Origin: Rhizobacter sp. OV335
GTDB taxonomy: Bacteria > Pseudomonadota > Gammaproteobacteria > Burkholderiales > Burkholderiaceae_C
DNA: 64,000 nucleotides
NCBI RefSeq assembly: GCF_900142965.1
Contig: NZ_FRCQ01000008.1
Location: 124,001-188,000 of the forward strand
Reading direction: 5' to 3'
A program made the translations under genes and the position numbers. The notes beneath the pieces are model-generated. The model was not told the origin of the DNA. It was given only the letters and a program-made list of their open reading frames with translations, and made no database searches. Below, piece after piece: positions 17,556 to 25,993 of this stretch (positions are counted from its first letter, which is position 1; the number at the start of each line of letters is the position of its first letter).

Positions 17556-17607
17556 GGTCGATTGGTTCCTCGATGAACCCCGCAAGTGTCTACGATGCAG
17601 AACCAAT
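17538..17607. promoter_or_regulatory. Candidate MocR binding sites: direct and inverted ATTGGTTC repeats
   Basis: ATTGGTTCCTC occurs at 17538-17548 and again at 17561-17571, a 23-bp period (about two helical turns). The inverse half-site GAACCAAT lies at 17600-17607. Direct repeats plus an inverted copy in a divergent region are the known operator style of MocR/PdxR regulators. The first copy falls inside the first codons of mocR, which would suit autorepression. Confidence 0.6.
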
Positions 17608-17631
17608 CCGGAACCGAACGGGAGCCTCTCC

Positions 17632-18420
17632 ATGAGCGACAACACCAGCGACAAGATCGAGCGATTCATCGCCCTGCACCGCGGCCCGCGCGCCTTCGTG
17701 ATCGCCAATGCCTTCGATGCCGGCTCGGCGCGCGCGCTGGCCGGCCTGGGCTTCACGGCGCTCGCGACCTCCAGCGGCGCGGCGGCCGCGGTGGCCGGCC
17801 GGCGCGACGGCCAGCTGACGCGCGACGAAGCCATCGCGCACGCGCAGGCCATCGTGCAGGCGGTCGATGTGCCGGTGTCGGCCGACCTCGAGAACGGCTT
17901 CGGCGCGACGCCGCAGGACGCGGCCGAGACGATCCGCCGCGCCGGCGCGATCGGCCTGGCCGGCGGCTCGATCGAGGACGCGAGCGGCGACGAGGCGAAG
18001 CCGCTGTACGACCTCGGCCACGCGACCGAGCGCATCGCCGCCGCGGTCGAAGCGGCGCGTGCCGTGCCGGGCGGCTTCGTGCTGACGGCGCGCTCCGAGA
18101 ACTTCCTGCGCGGCAAGCCCGACCTCGACGACACGATCCGCCGCCTGCAGGCCTTCGAGCGCGCCGGCGCCGACGTGCTGTTCGCGCCCGGCCTGCCCGA
18201 CCTTGCCGCGGTGCGCACCGTGTGCAGCGCTCTGACGAAGCCGTTGAACTTCATGGTCGGCATCAAGGGCAAGTCGTTCAGCGTCGCCGAGCTCGAAGAA
18301 GCCGGCGTGCGCCGCATCAGCCTCGCGACCTCGCTGTACCGCGCCGCGATGCGCGGGCTGCTCGATGCCGCGACCGAGGTGCGCGAACGCGGCACCTTCA
18401 CGTACCTGGAGCGCCTGTGA
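17632..18420 (+). CDS. Isocitrate lyase/PEP mutase superfamily enzyme
   Basis: 262-aa TIM-barrel protein of the PEP mutase/isocitrate lyase superfamily. Landmarks are FVIANAFDAGSARALAGLGF near the N-terminus, DVPVSADLENGFG with the metal-binding acids, and the SIEDASGD segment. The isocitrate-lyase KKCGH signature is absent, so a small C-C or P-C lyase, such as an oxaloacetate-hydrolase-like or carboxyphosphonoenolpyruvate-type enzyme, is more likely. It leads a plus-strand unit coupled by GTGA to an osmC-like gene and is probably controlled by the divergent MocR. Confidence 0.87.
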   Translation: MSDNTSDKIERFIALHRGPRAFVIANAFDAGSARALAGLGFTALATSSGAAAAVAGRRDGQLTRDEAIAHAQAIVQAVDVPVSADLENGFGATPQDAAETIRRAGAIGLAGGSIEDASGDEAKPLYDLGHATERIAAAVEAARAVPGGFVLTARSENFLRGKPDLDDTIRRLQAFERAGADVLFAPGLPDLAAVRTVCSALTKPLNFMVGIKGKSFSVAELEEAGVRRISLATSLYRAAMRGLLDAATEVRERGTFTYLERL

Positions 18421-18896
18421 GCACGCCGCACGACTACCACGCCGAGGTGCACTGGACGCGCGCCGGCCAGCCCTTCACCGACAACCGCTACAGCCGCCGC
18501 CACGACTGGCATTTCGACGGCGGCGCGACAGTGTCGGGCTCGTCGTCCCCGCATTCGGTGCGCGTGCCGATGTCGGACCCGTCGGCCGTTGATCCCGAAG
18601 AGGCCTTCGTCGCCTCGATCGCCAGCTGCCACATGCTGTGGTTCCTCGGCCTGGCCGCGAAGGCCGGCTGGCTGGTCGACGACTACCGCGATGCGGCGGT
18701 CGGCATCATGGAGCCGAACGCGCAAGGGCAGATCGCGGTCACCGTCGTCACGCTGCACCCGGCGGTGCGCTACGGCGGCGAGCGCCGGCCCGATGCCGCC
18801 GAACAGGCGCGGCTGCACCACGATGCGCATGCCAACTGCTTCATCGCGAACTCGGTGAAGTCCGAGGTGCGCTGCGAGCCGGTGGCAGTCGACTGA
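18417..18896 (+). CDS. OsmC-family protein
   Basis: 159-aa OsmC/Ohr-superfamily protein. Members use two cysteines to reduce organic hydroperoxides. The candidate pair is Cys71 (in SIASCHMLWFLGLA) and Cys141 (in DAHANCFIANSV), with an N-terminal Arg-rich strand. The GTG start at 18417 overlaps the previous stop (GTGA), supporting co-translation. It is probably cytoplasmic and involved in peroxide defence. Confidence 0.88.
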   Translation: MSTPHDYHAEVHWTRAGQPFTDNRYSRRHDWHFDGGATVSGSSSPHSVRVPMSDPSAVDPEEAFVASIASCHMLWFLGLAAKAGWLVDDYRDAAVGIMEPNAQGQIAVTVVTLHPAVRYGGERRPDAAEQARLHHDAHANCFIANSVKSEVRCEPVAVD

Positions 18897-18914
18897 AGAA
18901 TCCCAGGAGCCGCG

Positions 18915-19559
18915 ATGTACATGCCCCGTCATTTCGAAGAGACCCGGCCCGAGGTGCTGCACGAGCTGGTGCGCAGCCATCCGCTCGGCATGCTCATCAC
19001 CCAGGATGCCGACGCCATCCTGTCGGCCAACCCGGTGCCCTTCCTGCTGGAGCACGACGACGGCGGCCGCGCGGTGCTGCGCGCCCACGTCGCGCGCGCC
19101 AACCCGGTGTGGCAGGCGGCGCGCCGCGACGTCGATTCGCTGGTGGTGTTCCAGGGGCCGCAGGCCTATGTGTCGCCGGGCTGGTACGCGAGCAAGGCCG
19201 AGCACGGCAAGGTGGTGCCGACCTGGAACTACGTGATGGTGCAGGCGCGCGGCAGGCTGCAGGTGCACGAGGACGCACCGTGGCTGCTGTCGCTGGTGAC
19301 GCGGCTGACGCAGCGGCACGAGGCCGCGCTGCCGCGGCCGTGGGCGGTGGCCGATGCGCCGGCCGACTTCATCGACGGCATGCTGCGCGCGATCGTCGGC
19401 ATCGAGATCCCGCTGGACGCGCTGATCGGCAAGTGGAAGGTGAGCCAGAACCGCTCGACCGCCGACCGCGAAGGCGTCGCGGCGGGGCTGCGCGAACAGG
19501 GCGCGGCATCGGACGGGGCGTCGGTCAATATGTCCAAGCTGGTGCAGCCCGGCGGCTGA
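18915..19559 (+). CDS. PaiB-family FMN-binding protein
   Basis: 214-aa protein of the PaiB (FMN-binding negative regulator) family with a split-barrel flavin fold. Characteristic blocks are MYMPRHFEE at the start, GPQAYVSPGWYASK, KVVPTWNY and IPLDALIGKWKVSQNR. In Bacillus PaiB affects protease and sporulation genes, but in proteobacteria the role is undefined. It lies 18 bp after the osmC-like gene and is likely the third gene of the MocR-linked unit. Confidence 0.92.
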   Translation: MYMPRHFEETRPEVLHELVRSHPLGMLITQDADAILSANPVPFLLEHDDGGRAVLRAHVARANPVWQAARRDVDSLVVFQGPQAYVSPGWYASKAEHGKVVPTWNYVMVQARGRLQVHEDAPWLLSLVTRLTQRHEAALPRPWAVADAPADFIDGMLRAIVGIEIPLDALIGKWKVSQNRSTADREGVAAGLREQGAASDGASVNMSKLVQPGG

Positions 19560-19615
19560 AGACGCGGGGGATACTCGCGCTGCGCCGTCGCCTCGTCTGC
19601 CACGCGCACCGCACG

Positions 19616-20335
19616 ATGAAATTCCTTCTCGTCCTGATCCTGCTGGGCACCGTCTTCGGTGCCCGTGCCGCGCCCCCGGTGCCCGACACGATCGCGCAAC
19701 GCCTGCAGGCCTGCACCGGCTGCCACGGCAAGGAAGGCCGCGCCGCACGCGACGGCTACCACCCGCGCATCGCCGGCAAACCGGCCGACTACCTCCACCA
19801 CCAGCTGCAGGGCTTCCGCGACGGCCGCCGCCAGTACGCGCTGATGACCGGCCTGCTCGATCCGCTGAGCGATGCCTACCTGCGCGAGATCGCCGCGTAC
19901 TTCTCGTCGCTCGACCTGCCGTACTCGCCGCCGGCACCGGGGCCCGCGCTGCCGGCCGAGCTCGCGCGGCGCGGCGAAGCCCTGACGCGTGACGGCGACC
20001 CCGCCCGCAAGCTGCCTGCGTGCGCGCAGTGCCACGGCAGCGCGCTGACCGGCGTCGCGCCGGCGATCCCCGGCCTGCTGGGCTTGCCGCGCGACTACCT
20101 GGTGGCACAGCTGGGCGCCTGGCGCACCGGCACGCGGCGTGCGCTCGCGCCCGACTGCATGGCCCAGGTGGCGCAGGCGCTGACGGCCGACGAGGTCGGC
20201 GCGATCGCGCAGTGGCTGGCAGTGCAACCGGTGCCCGAGCCGGCGCACCCGGCATCGACGCTGCCGGCGGCCTTGCCGATCGCCTGCGGCGGCGTGCCTG
20301 ACGTGACGTCCAACGTGACGAAGGTCGCCCGATGA
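19616..20335 (+). CDS. Diheme cytochrome c (c4-like)
   Basis: 239-aa exported cytochrome with a signal peptide (MKFLLVLILLGTVFGARAA) and two heme-binding motifs, CTGCH (33-37) and CAQCH (136-140), each in one half of the protein, as in cytochrome c4-type diheme proteins. YHPRIAGKPADYLHHQLQGF is typical of that family. It would carry electrons in the periplasm. The stop overlaps the start of the next cytochrome gene (ATGA). Confidence 0.92.
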   Translation: MKFLLVLILLGTVFGARAAPPVPDTIAQRLQACTGCHGKEGRAARDGYHPRIAGKPADYLHHQLQGFRDGRRQYALMTGLLDPLSDAYLREIAAYFSSLDLPYSPPAPGPALPAELARRGEALTRDGDPARKLPACAQCHGSALTGVAPAIPGLLGLPRDYLVAQLGAWRTGTRRALAPDCMAQVAQALTADEVGAIAQWLAVQPVPEPAHPASTLPAALPIACGGVPDVTSNVTKVAR

Positions 20336-21600
20336 AGCGCGTGCTGATCGTCCTCGTGCTGCTGCTCGCGGCGGGTGTCGCGCTGGTGCTGGCACTGAAC
20401 TTCCGCGACGAGCCGCCACTGCTCGCCGATACCGCGCCCTTCACCGCACAGCAGGTCGCGCGCGGCGAGTACCTGGCCCGCGCCGGCAACTGCGCCGGCT
20501 GCCACACCGAGCGCGGCGGTGTGCCGTATGCCGGCGGCCGCGGCATCGCGACGCCGTTCGGCACCGTCTTTGCTCCCAACCTGACGCCGCACCCGCAGCA
20601 CGGCCTGGGCGGCTGGACCTCGGCGCTGTTCTGGCGCGCGATGCACAACGGCCGCTCGGCCGATGGCCGGCTGCTGTACCCGGTGTTCCCGTACACCGAA
20701 TTGACCCGCATCACGCGCGAGGATTCGGACTCGCTGTTCGCCTACCTGCGCAGCCTGCCGGGCACCGACAAGCCGAACCGGCCGCACACGCTGAGTTTTC
20801 CGTACGACACGCAGGCGGCGCTCGCGGTGTGGCGCGCCGCGTTCTTCCGGCCCGGCGCGGTGGCGCATGACGACACGCGCCCGGCGGCCTGGAACCGCGG
20901 CGCCTACCTGGTCGAGGGGCTGGGCCATTGCAATGCCTGCCATTCGAGCCGCAACGCGCTCGGCGCCAGCTCGGGCATCGCGCTCGGCGGCGGGCTGATC
21001 CCGATCCAGAACTGGTATGCGCCGTCGCTCAACGATGCGCGCGAGGCCGGCGTGGCCGACTGGGAATTGTCGAAGATCGTCGCGCTGCTGCACGACGGTG
21101 TGGCCGACGCGTCGCGCGGCGGCAGCGTCACCGGACCGATGGTCGAGGTGGTGACCGGCAGCCTGCAGCACCTGAGCGCCGACGACCTGCTCGCGATGGC
21201 GACCTACCTGAAGGCGCTGCCGCCACACGACGTGAAGGACCCGCCGAAGCCCGCGCCGATCTCGGCCGCGGCGCTGGAGCAAGGCGGCAAGCTCTACGAG
21301 CAGCACTGCGTCGGTTGCCATGGCAAGCAGGGCGAAGGCGCGGCGCCGGCCTATCCGCCGCTGGCCGGCAACCGCGCGGTGACGATGGCGTCGGCCGCGA
21401 ACCTGGTGCACATCGTGCTGGAAGGCGGCTTTGCGCCGTCGACGCCGGCGAACCCGCGGCCCTACGGCATGCCGCCGTTCGCGACCGTGCTCAGCGATGC
21501 CGAGCTGGCCAGCGTGCTGAGCCACGTGCGCGGCTCATGGGGGAATGCAGGAACGGAAGTGTCGCCGCTCGATGTCGCGCGGCTGCGCAGCGGCCGGTGA
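20332..21600 (+). CDS. Triheme cytochrome c (dehydrogenase-subunit type)
   Basis: 422-aa membrane-anchored cytochrome: an N-terminal hydrophobic helix (residues 3-22) followed by three heme motifs, CAGCH (54-58), CNACH (200-204) and CVGCH (326-330). The layout matches the cytochrome subunit of membrane alcohol, aldehyde or gluconate dehydrogenases (FGTVFAPNLTPHPQHGLGGW; EGLGHCNACHSSRNALG). No catalytic dehydrogenase gene is adjacent, so its electron donor must be encoded elsewhere or be the coupled diheme protein. It probably passes electrons to ubiquinone or an oxidase. Confidence 0.92.
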   Translation: MKRVLIVLVLLLAAGVALVLALNFRDEPPLLADTAPFTAQQVARGEYLARAGNCAGCHTERGGVPYAGGRGIATPFGTVFAPNLTPHPQHGLGGWTSALFWRAMHNGRSADGRLLYPVFPYTELTRITREDSDSLFAYLRSLPGTDKPNRPHTLSFPYDTQAALAVWRAAFFRPGAVAHDDTRPAAWNRGAYLVEGLGHCNACHSSRNALGASSGIALGGGLIPIQNWYAPSLNDAREAGVADWELSKIVALLHDGVADASRGGSVTGPMVEVVTGSLQHLSADDLLAMATYLKALPPHDVKDPPKPAPISAAALEQGGKLYEQHCVGCHGKQGEGAAPAYPPLAGNRAVTMASAANLVHIVLEGGFAPSTPANPRPYGMPPFATVLSDAELASVLSHVRGSWGNAGTEVSPLDVARLRSGR

Positions 21601-21615
21601 TCTCGCGTCGGCGCG

Positions 21616-21921
21616 TCAGATCAGCGCGCTGACCTGAACGGCGGCCAGCAGGCCCAAGCCGAGCGCCAGCAGCCAGCCCTTGACCTCGCCGCGGCGCTGC
21701 GCCGGCGGCAGCCGGTGCGGCCGGCTCAGCATCGCAAGCACCACCGACGCGCCGCCCGACACGACGAACAGCACCGCCATCGCGAGGCTCAGCCCGCTGT
21801 CGGCACGCTGCTCGGCCATGCGCATCACGATGACGCCGATCAGCGCGCCGGCCCCCATCGACATCAGCGAATCGCGCGACGTGGCAACGGAGGAGGAGGA
21901 CGGACCGGTCGACTGCGGCAT
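21616..21921 (-). CDS. Small membrane protein of unknown function
   Basis: 101-aa protein with three probable membrane segments (around residues 20-35, 43-62 and 80-100) and a short polar N-terminus. ATG 21921 gives a compact protein; an upstream in-frame ATG at 22017 adds 32 residues that look like non-coding sequence. No domain recognised. It converges on the triheme cytochrome gene with a 15-bp gap. Confidence 0.6.
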   Translation of the reverse strand: MPQSTGPSSSSVATSRDSLMSMGAGALIGVIVMRMAEQRADSGLSLAMAVLFVVSGGASVVLAMLSRPHRLPPAQRRGEVKGWLLALGLGLLAAVQVSALI

Positions 21922-22097
21922 GGGAGGCTCTCTGGAAGAAGCCGCCATTGTCCGCAGGCCGGTGCCGCGGCGGTCCGCGCAATACGTGGCGAATCCCACA
22001 CCAGTCCCCGCCTTCACCCGCGCGATTGACGCGTCTGGCGGCCGCGGATAGGCTCCAGACCGCGAACGATTTCACGACATCAAGGGGGAGCCACCAC

Positions 22098-22660
22098 ATG
22101 CCTTGCCGCCGTTGCCGTCCGATCGCCACTGCCTTCGGGCCGCTGTTGCTGCTGACATCGCTGCTCGCCGCCACCGGTGCGCAAGCCGCCGCTCGGTCGA
22201 CAGCGAGTTCGACTCCAAGGTGGCACGCGCGAGTGTCGGCTACTCGTTCTACAAGACCGACGAGGCCGAGGCCGGCGCGGTCGCCGGGCTGCACGTGACG
22301 CGCTTCAAGTTCGTCGTCGAGGGGCTGGGCCAGGTCGACGGCAGCATCGTGGCGGTCCGCCGCGAGGAGGCCGCGCACACCGTGCCGCTGCCGACCGTCG
22401 GCGTCTACGGCACCTGTGCGTTCGCGCCGAGCTGGCTGGCCTCGGGCCGCGCCGATGCGTTCGCGATCGACTACAAGGGCCACAAGGGCCGGCTGCTGAA
22501 CTTCCAGGCCAACGTGCAGTACCGCTTCACCGGCAACTTCGCGCTCGGCGTGGGCTACCGCTACGACCAGTACAAGCTCACCGAGACGCGGCGCGACCCG
22601 CGTGGCGAGGTGCGCTACACCTTCCAGGGACCGCAGGTCTTCATCGACGCCGGGTTCTAG
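22098..22660 (+). pseudogene. Outer-membrane beta-barrel protein gene, disrupted
   Basis: A clear signal peptide is encoded from ATG 22098 (ATAFGPLLLLTSLLAATGAQ). About 95 bp later the barrel sequence continues in a different frame, from about 22196 to 22660 (DSKVARASVGYSFYKTDEAE, a central ADAFAIDYKGHKGRLLNFQA segment, and the terminal GPQVFIDAGF ending in Phe). From memory of this family, roughly 100 residues that normally lie between signal peptide and this C-terminal part are missing. The simplest reading is an internal deletion that also broke the frame. Translation from ATG 22103 would give a barrel fragment without a working signal peptide. Confidence 0.7.
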
Positions 22661-22668
22661 CGCGCGCC

Positions 22669-23271
22669 GTGGAGACGACCGCGGCGGCCGCCGCTCCCGA
22701 TCCCGCCGTCTTCCTGCATGTGCGGATCGTGCTCAGCATGGTGGTGAGCCTGAGCATCGCGCGGCTGCTGTCCGGCCTGGCGGTGTTCGTGCAGCACCCG
22801 GGCCGGCAGAAGGCGTACTGGGTGCACCTGCTGTGGGCGGCGTCGACGCTGCTGCTGCTGGTGCACTTCTGGTGGTGGGAGTTCCGGCTCGCGCAGCTGG
22901 CGGTGTGGCGCTTCGAGGTCTACGCCTTCGTGCTGTTCTACGCCGGGCTGAACTACCTGCTGTGCGCGGTGCTGTTCCCGAACGACCTCGATGAATACGA
23001 CGGCTGGCGCGACTACTTCCTGTCGCGCCGCCGCTGGTTCTTCGCGCTGCTGGCGCTGAGCTTCGTGGTCGACCTGGGCGACACCTGGATCAAGGGCAGT
23101 GCGCTGCTGCCGAAGCTCGGGCTGGAGTACCCCGTGCGGGCGGCTGTCTACGTGCTGCTGTGCGGGGCCGCCGCCGTCATCCGCCACCCGGTGTTCCATG
23201 GTGTGTTCGCGGTGGGCAACCTGCTGTACCAGGTGTCGTTCATCGGGCGGTTGTATGACGTGATCGAGTGA
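22669..23271 (+). CDS. Polytopic membrane protein of unknown function
   Basis: 200-aa protein with about six hydrophobic segments (VLSMVVSLSIARLLSGLAVF; LLWAASTLLLLVHFWWWEF; AFVLFYAGLNYLLCAVLF; FFALLALSFVVDLG; and two near the C-terminus). GTG 22669 is chosen, 8 bp after the disrupted barrel gene; ATG 22738 would lose part of the first helix. Family members are conserved in proteobacteria without a known role. No catalytic motif is evident. Confidence 0.75.
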   Translation: METTAAAAAPDPAVFLHVRIVLSMVVSLSIARLLSGLAVFVQHPGRQKAYWVHLLWAASTLLLLVHFWWWEFRLAQLAVWRFEVYAFVLFYAGLNYLLCAVLFPNDLDEYDGWRDYFLSRRRWFFALLALSFVVDLGDTWIKGSALLPKLGLEYPVRAAVYVLLCGAAAVIRHPVFHGVFAVGNLLYQVSFIGRLYDVIE

Positions 23272-23338
23272 CGCGACCACGGCGGGGCAGGCCGCCCGAC
23301 CCGCGTGTCGAGTGCGAGGACGGCGAGCGCCCGCGCCG

Positions 23339-23779
23339 TCAGGGCTTCGAGGCTGCCGCTGGGGGAGTCGATGCAGCAGGCTGGGCGGGCACCGGCACGA
23401 TCACGCCAGGTGCGAGCGAGATCTCGTCCTGCACGCGCACGCCGGTGACGTAGTAGCGGGTGTCGCCGAAGCAGCTGCCCGGCAGCCCGACCTTCTGCTC
23501 GTAGTGCAGCGCGACGCGCTTGCCCATCACCAGGTTGACCTTGTCGGCGGTGGCCTCGTCCCAGATCGTGAAGCGGAATTTCTCGGGCGTGCTGCCGGGC
23601 AGCGACACCAGGGCCAACTCGCCCTCCCAGGTCTTGCAGACCCAGCCCTTGCGGGACAGCTGCTGCACCCAGCCGGCGCGCTCGCCGTCGGAGTAGCTCC
23701 AGTTCACCGCGCCGAAGAAATACAGCACCGCCAGCCCCACCAGGACCAGGGGCACCAGCAACCATTTCATCGCGCGCAT
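23339..23779 (-). CDS. Membrane-anchored periplasmic protein of unknown function
   Basis: 146-aa protein with one N-terminal helix (MKWLLVPLVLVGLAVLYFFG), then a compact domain with two cysteines (KGWVCKTWEG and LPGSCFGDTRYYVTGV) and a Pro/Ala tail. The sequence EKFRFTIWDEATADKVN followed by RVALHYEQKVG recurs in hypothetical proteins of Burkholderiales. It is convergent with the upstream membrane-protein gene. No function can be assigned. Confidence 0.8.
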   Translation of the reverse strand: MRAMKWLLVPLVLVGLAVLYFFGAVNWSYSDGERAGWVQQLSRKGWVCKTWEGELALVSLPGSTPEKFRFTIWDEATADKVNLVMGKRVALHYEQKVGLPGSCFGDTRYYVTGVRVQDEISLAPGVIVPVPAQPAASTPPAAASKP

Positions 23780-23876
23780 CGTGACGTTCCTCCGGGACGG
23801 GTCGGCCGCGCGTGATCGCGCGGCTCGTTCGTGTTGCGGCGGAAGTCTAACGCGTCATCCCTTCACGATTCCGGGC

Positions 23877-24476
23877 TCAGCGGGCCAGCTTGGCCGCGAT
23901 CTCGGCGACGTGGCGGCCCTGGAAGCGGGCGCCTTCCAGCTCGTTGGCCGACGGCTGGCGCGAGCCGTCGCTGCCGGCGATCGTCGTCGCGCCGTACGGG
24001 CTGCCGCCGGTCACTTCGTCGAGCTTCATCTGGCCTTGCCATGCGTACGGCAGGCCGACGATCACCATGCCCTGGTGCAGCAGCACGGTGTGCGTGCTGA
24101 GGATGGTGCTCTCCTGGCCGCCGTGCTGCGTCGCCGTGCTGGCGAACACCGAGCCGACCTTGCCGACCAGCGCGCCGGTGAACCAGAGCGGGCCGGTCTG
24201 GTCGAGGAAGTTCTTCATCTGCGCGGCCATGTTGCCGAAGCGGGTCGGCACGCCGAGGATGATCGCGTCGTAGGTCGGCAGTTCTTCGACCGTCGCGATC
24301 GGCGCGGCCTGGTCGAGCTTGAAGTGCGAGGCCTTCGCGACGGCTTCGGGCACGATTTCCGGCACGCGCTTGATGTCGACGGTGGCGCCGGTGCCGCGCG
24401 CACCTTCGGCGACGGCCTGGGCCATCGTCTCGATGTGACCGTAACTGCTGTAGTAGAGGACGAGGACTTTTGCCAT
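23877..24476 (-). CDS. wrbA: NAD(P)H:quinone oxidoreductase WrbA
   Basis: 199-aa flavodoxin-like FMN enzyme that reduces quinones by two electrons. FMN-binding landmarks are [11 protein letters not shown] at the N-terminus, [20 protein letters not shown], and the [10 protein letters not shown] loop characteristic of WrbA. A strong Shine-Dalgarno (AGGAG) precedes the ATG. It is probably monocistronic. Confidence 0.97.
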   Translation of the reverse strand: MAKVLVLYYSSYGHIETMAQAVAEGARGTGATVDIKRVPEIVPEAVAKASHFKLDQAAPIATVEELPTYDAIILGVPTRFGNMAAQMKNFLDQTGPLWFTGALVGKVGSVFASTATQHGGQESTILSTHTVLLHQGMVIVGLPYAWQGQMKLDEVTGGSPYGATTIAGSDGSRQPSANELEGARFQGRHVAEIAAKLAR

Positions 24477-24641
24477 GACTTGCTCCTGGTTGATGGGCTG
24501 AGCGCATTCTGGGCGCCGGCGGCCGACGCGGATTGCACAGGAGCGTATGCAGGCTTCAAAACGGCTGAACGGTCGGCCCGCCGCACGGCATCGACGAAGG
24601 CAGCCAGCTTGTCGCCGGCCGCCTGCATGCCGACAACGCGA

Positions 24642-25172
24642 TCAGAACGGAATGTCGTCGTCCATGTCGTCGAACCCAGTCGACGACTTCGCGGCCGGCT
24701 TGGTGGCTGCCGGGCGCGAGGCCGGTGCGGGGCGCTCGGCCCGCTCGGTGCGCTCCGGCCGATCGCCGCCACCACCGCCGCCACCCGAGGCGCCACGGCT
24801 GTAGCCGCCGCCACCGCCGCCTTCGTCACCGCCGCCGTCACGCCCGCCCAGCAGCTGCATGTTGTCGGCAATGATCTCGGTGGTGTACTTCTCGGCGCCG
24901 TCCTTGTCCTGCCACTTGCGGGTCTTCAGGCGGCCTTCGACATAGCACGAGCGGCCCTTCTTCAGGTACTCGCCGGCGATCTCGGCCAGGCGGTCGTAGA
25001 ACACCACGCGGTGCCATTCGGTTTCTTCCATCTTCTCGCCGGAGGTCTTGTCCTTCCAGTTGCGCGAGGTGGCGATGGTCACGTTGCAGATCGCGGCGCC
25101 GTTGGCAGAGTAGCGCACTTCGGGGTCACGGCCCAGGTTGCCGATGAGGATGACTTTGTTGATCGAGGCCAT
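24642..25172 (-). CDS. ssb: Single-stranded DNA-binding protein
   Basis: 176-aa SSB with an N-terminal OB fold ([56 protein letters not shown]). A Gly-rich, low-complexity linker follows, then the conserved acidic tip DDDIPF that recruits repair and replication partners. Shine-Dalgarno AGGAG upstream. The usual uvrA neighbour is not next to ssb here; uvrA is about 19 kb away. Confidence 0.98.
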   Translation of the reverse strand: MASINKVILIGNLGRDPEVRYSANGAAICNVTIATSRNWKDKTSGEKMEETEWHRVVFYDRLAEIAGEYLKKGRSCYVEGRLKTRKWQDKDGAEKYTTEIIADNMQLLGGRDGGGDEGGGGGGYSRGASGGGGGGGDRPERTERAERPAPASRPAATKPAAKSSTGFDDMDDDIPF

Positions 25173-25402
25173 GGAAAGCGGCTCCTGAAAAGTAGAACGG
25201 GGAAATTGCGGGGGGATGCCGGATTATGAGGCTGCGGACCCGACCACCCGGCCGGCCGGCCACCCACCCGGGGGATGCATCTCGTCACGCCCGGGCAACG
25301 AAACTTCACACGGCCCGGGGTCAACGACGGCTGCCGGCTCCCGTTGTCGTCTGCAGGGTCGCGCCACTCTCGAATTCAGATCAACCCGAACCGGAGTCCA
25401 CC

Positions 25403-25993
25403 ATGAAGTTCACCCTCCTGATCAGCTCGATGATGCTGGCCGCCAGCGCCGGCGCCTTCGCCCAATCCACCACCGCCGGCAGCGTCCAGCGCGACGTGAA
25501 CCAGCAGGAACGCATCCAGCAAGGCCTGCAGAGCGGCCAGCTCAGCACCAAGGAGGCCGGCAAGCTCGAACGCGAGGAAAGCAAGGTCGACCACCTGCAG
25601 GCGCAGGCGCTGAAGGACGGCAAGCTCTCCACCGACGAGAAGCTGCGCCTGAACGCCGCGCAGAACAAGGTCAGCGGCGACATCGCCGCGGCCAAGAGCA
25701 ACAACGTGAAGGGCAACCCGACCTCGGCCTCGTCAGAGCGCATGCAGGCCGACGTGCAGCGCAACATCAACCAGCAGAAGCGCGTCGAGGCCGGCGTGCA
25801 GAACGGCTCGCTGACGAACCACGAGGTGTCGAAGCTCGAACGCGGCCAGGCGCACGTCGACCGCAAGGAAGCCTCCGCCGCCCGTGACGGCCACGTCGGT
25901 GCCGCCGAGGAGCGCGGCATCCAGCGCAGCGAGAACCGCCAGAGCCGCAAGATCCACCGCCAGAAGACCGACGCGCAGGAGCGCAAGGGCTGA
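25403..25993 (+). CDS. Exported repeat protein of unknown function
   Basis: 196-aa protein with a signal peptide (cleavage after AGAFAQ) and two copies of an approximately 65-residue unit. Copy 1 has QRDVNQQERIQQGLQSGQLS followed by KLEREESKVD and ALKDGKLS. Copy 2 has QRNINQQKRVEAGVQNGSLT followed by KLERGQAHVD and AARDGHVG. The mature protein is very rich in Q, K, R and E and predicted all-helical, with DG-x-[LV] loops that loosely resemble EF-hand loops. Related proteins are common in Burkholderiales. No function is known to me. Confidence 0.85.
   Translation: MKFTLLISSMMLAASAGAFAQSTTAGSVQRDVNQQERIQQGLQSGQLSTKEAGKLEREESKVDHLQAQALKDGKLSTDEKLRLNAAQNKVSGDIAAAKSNNVKGNPTSASSERMQADVQRNINQQKRVEAGVQNGSLTNHEVSKLERGQAHVDRKEASAARDGHVGAAEERGIQRSENRQSRKIHRQKTDAQERKG

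Noticed and set aside
24520-24641. Possible small gene between wrbA and ssb (minus strand, starting [17 protein letters not shown])
   Set aside because: It runs into wrbA in another frame with no convincing end, RBS or family.
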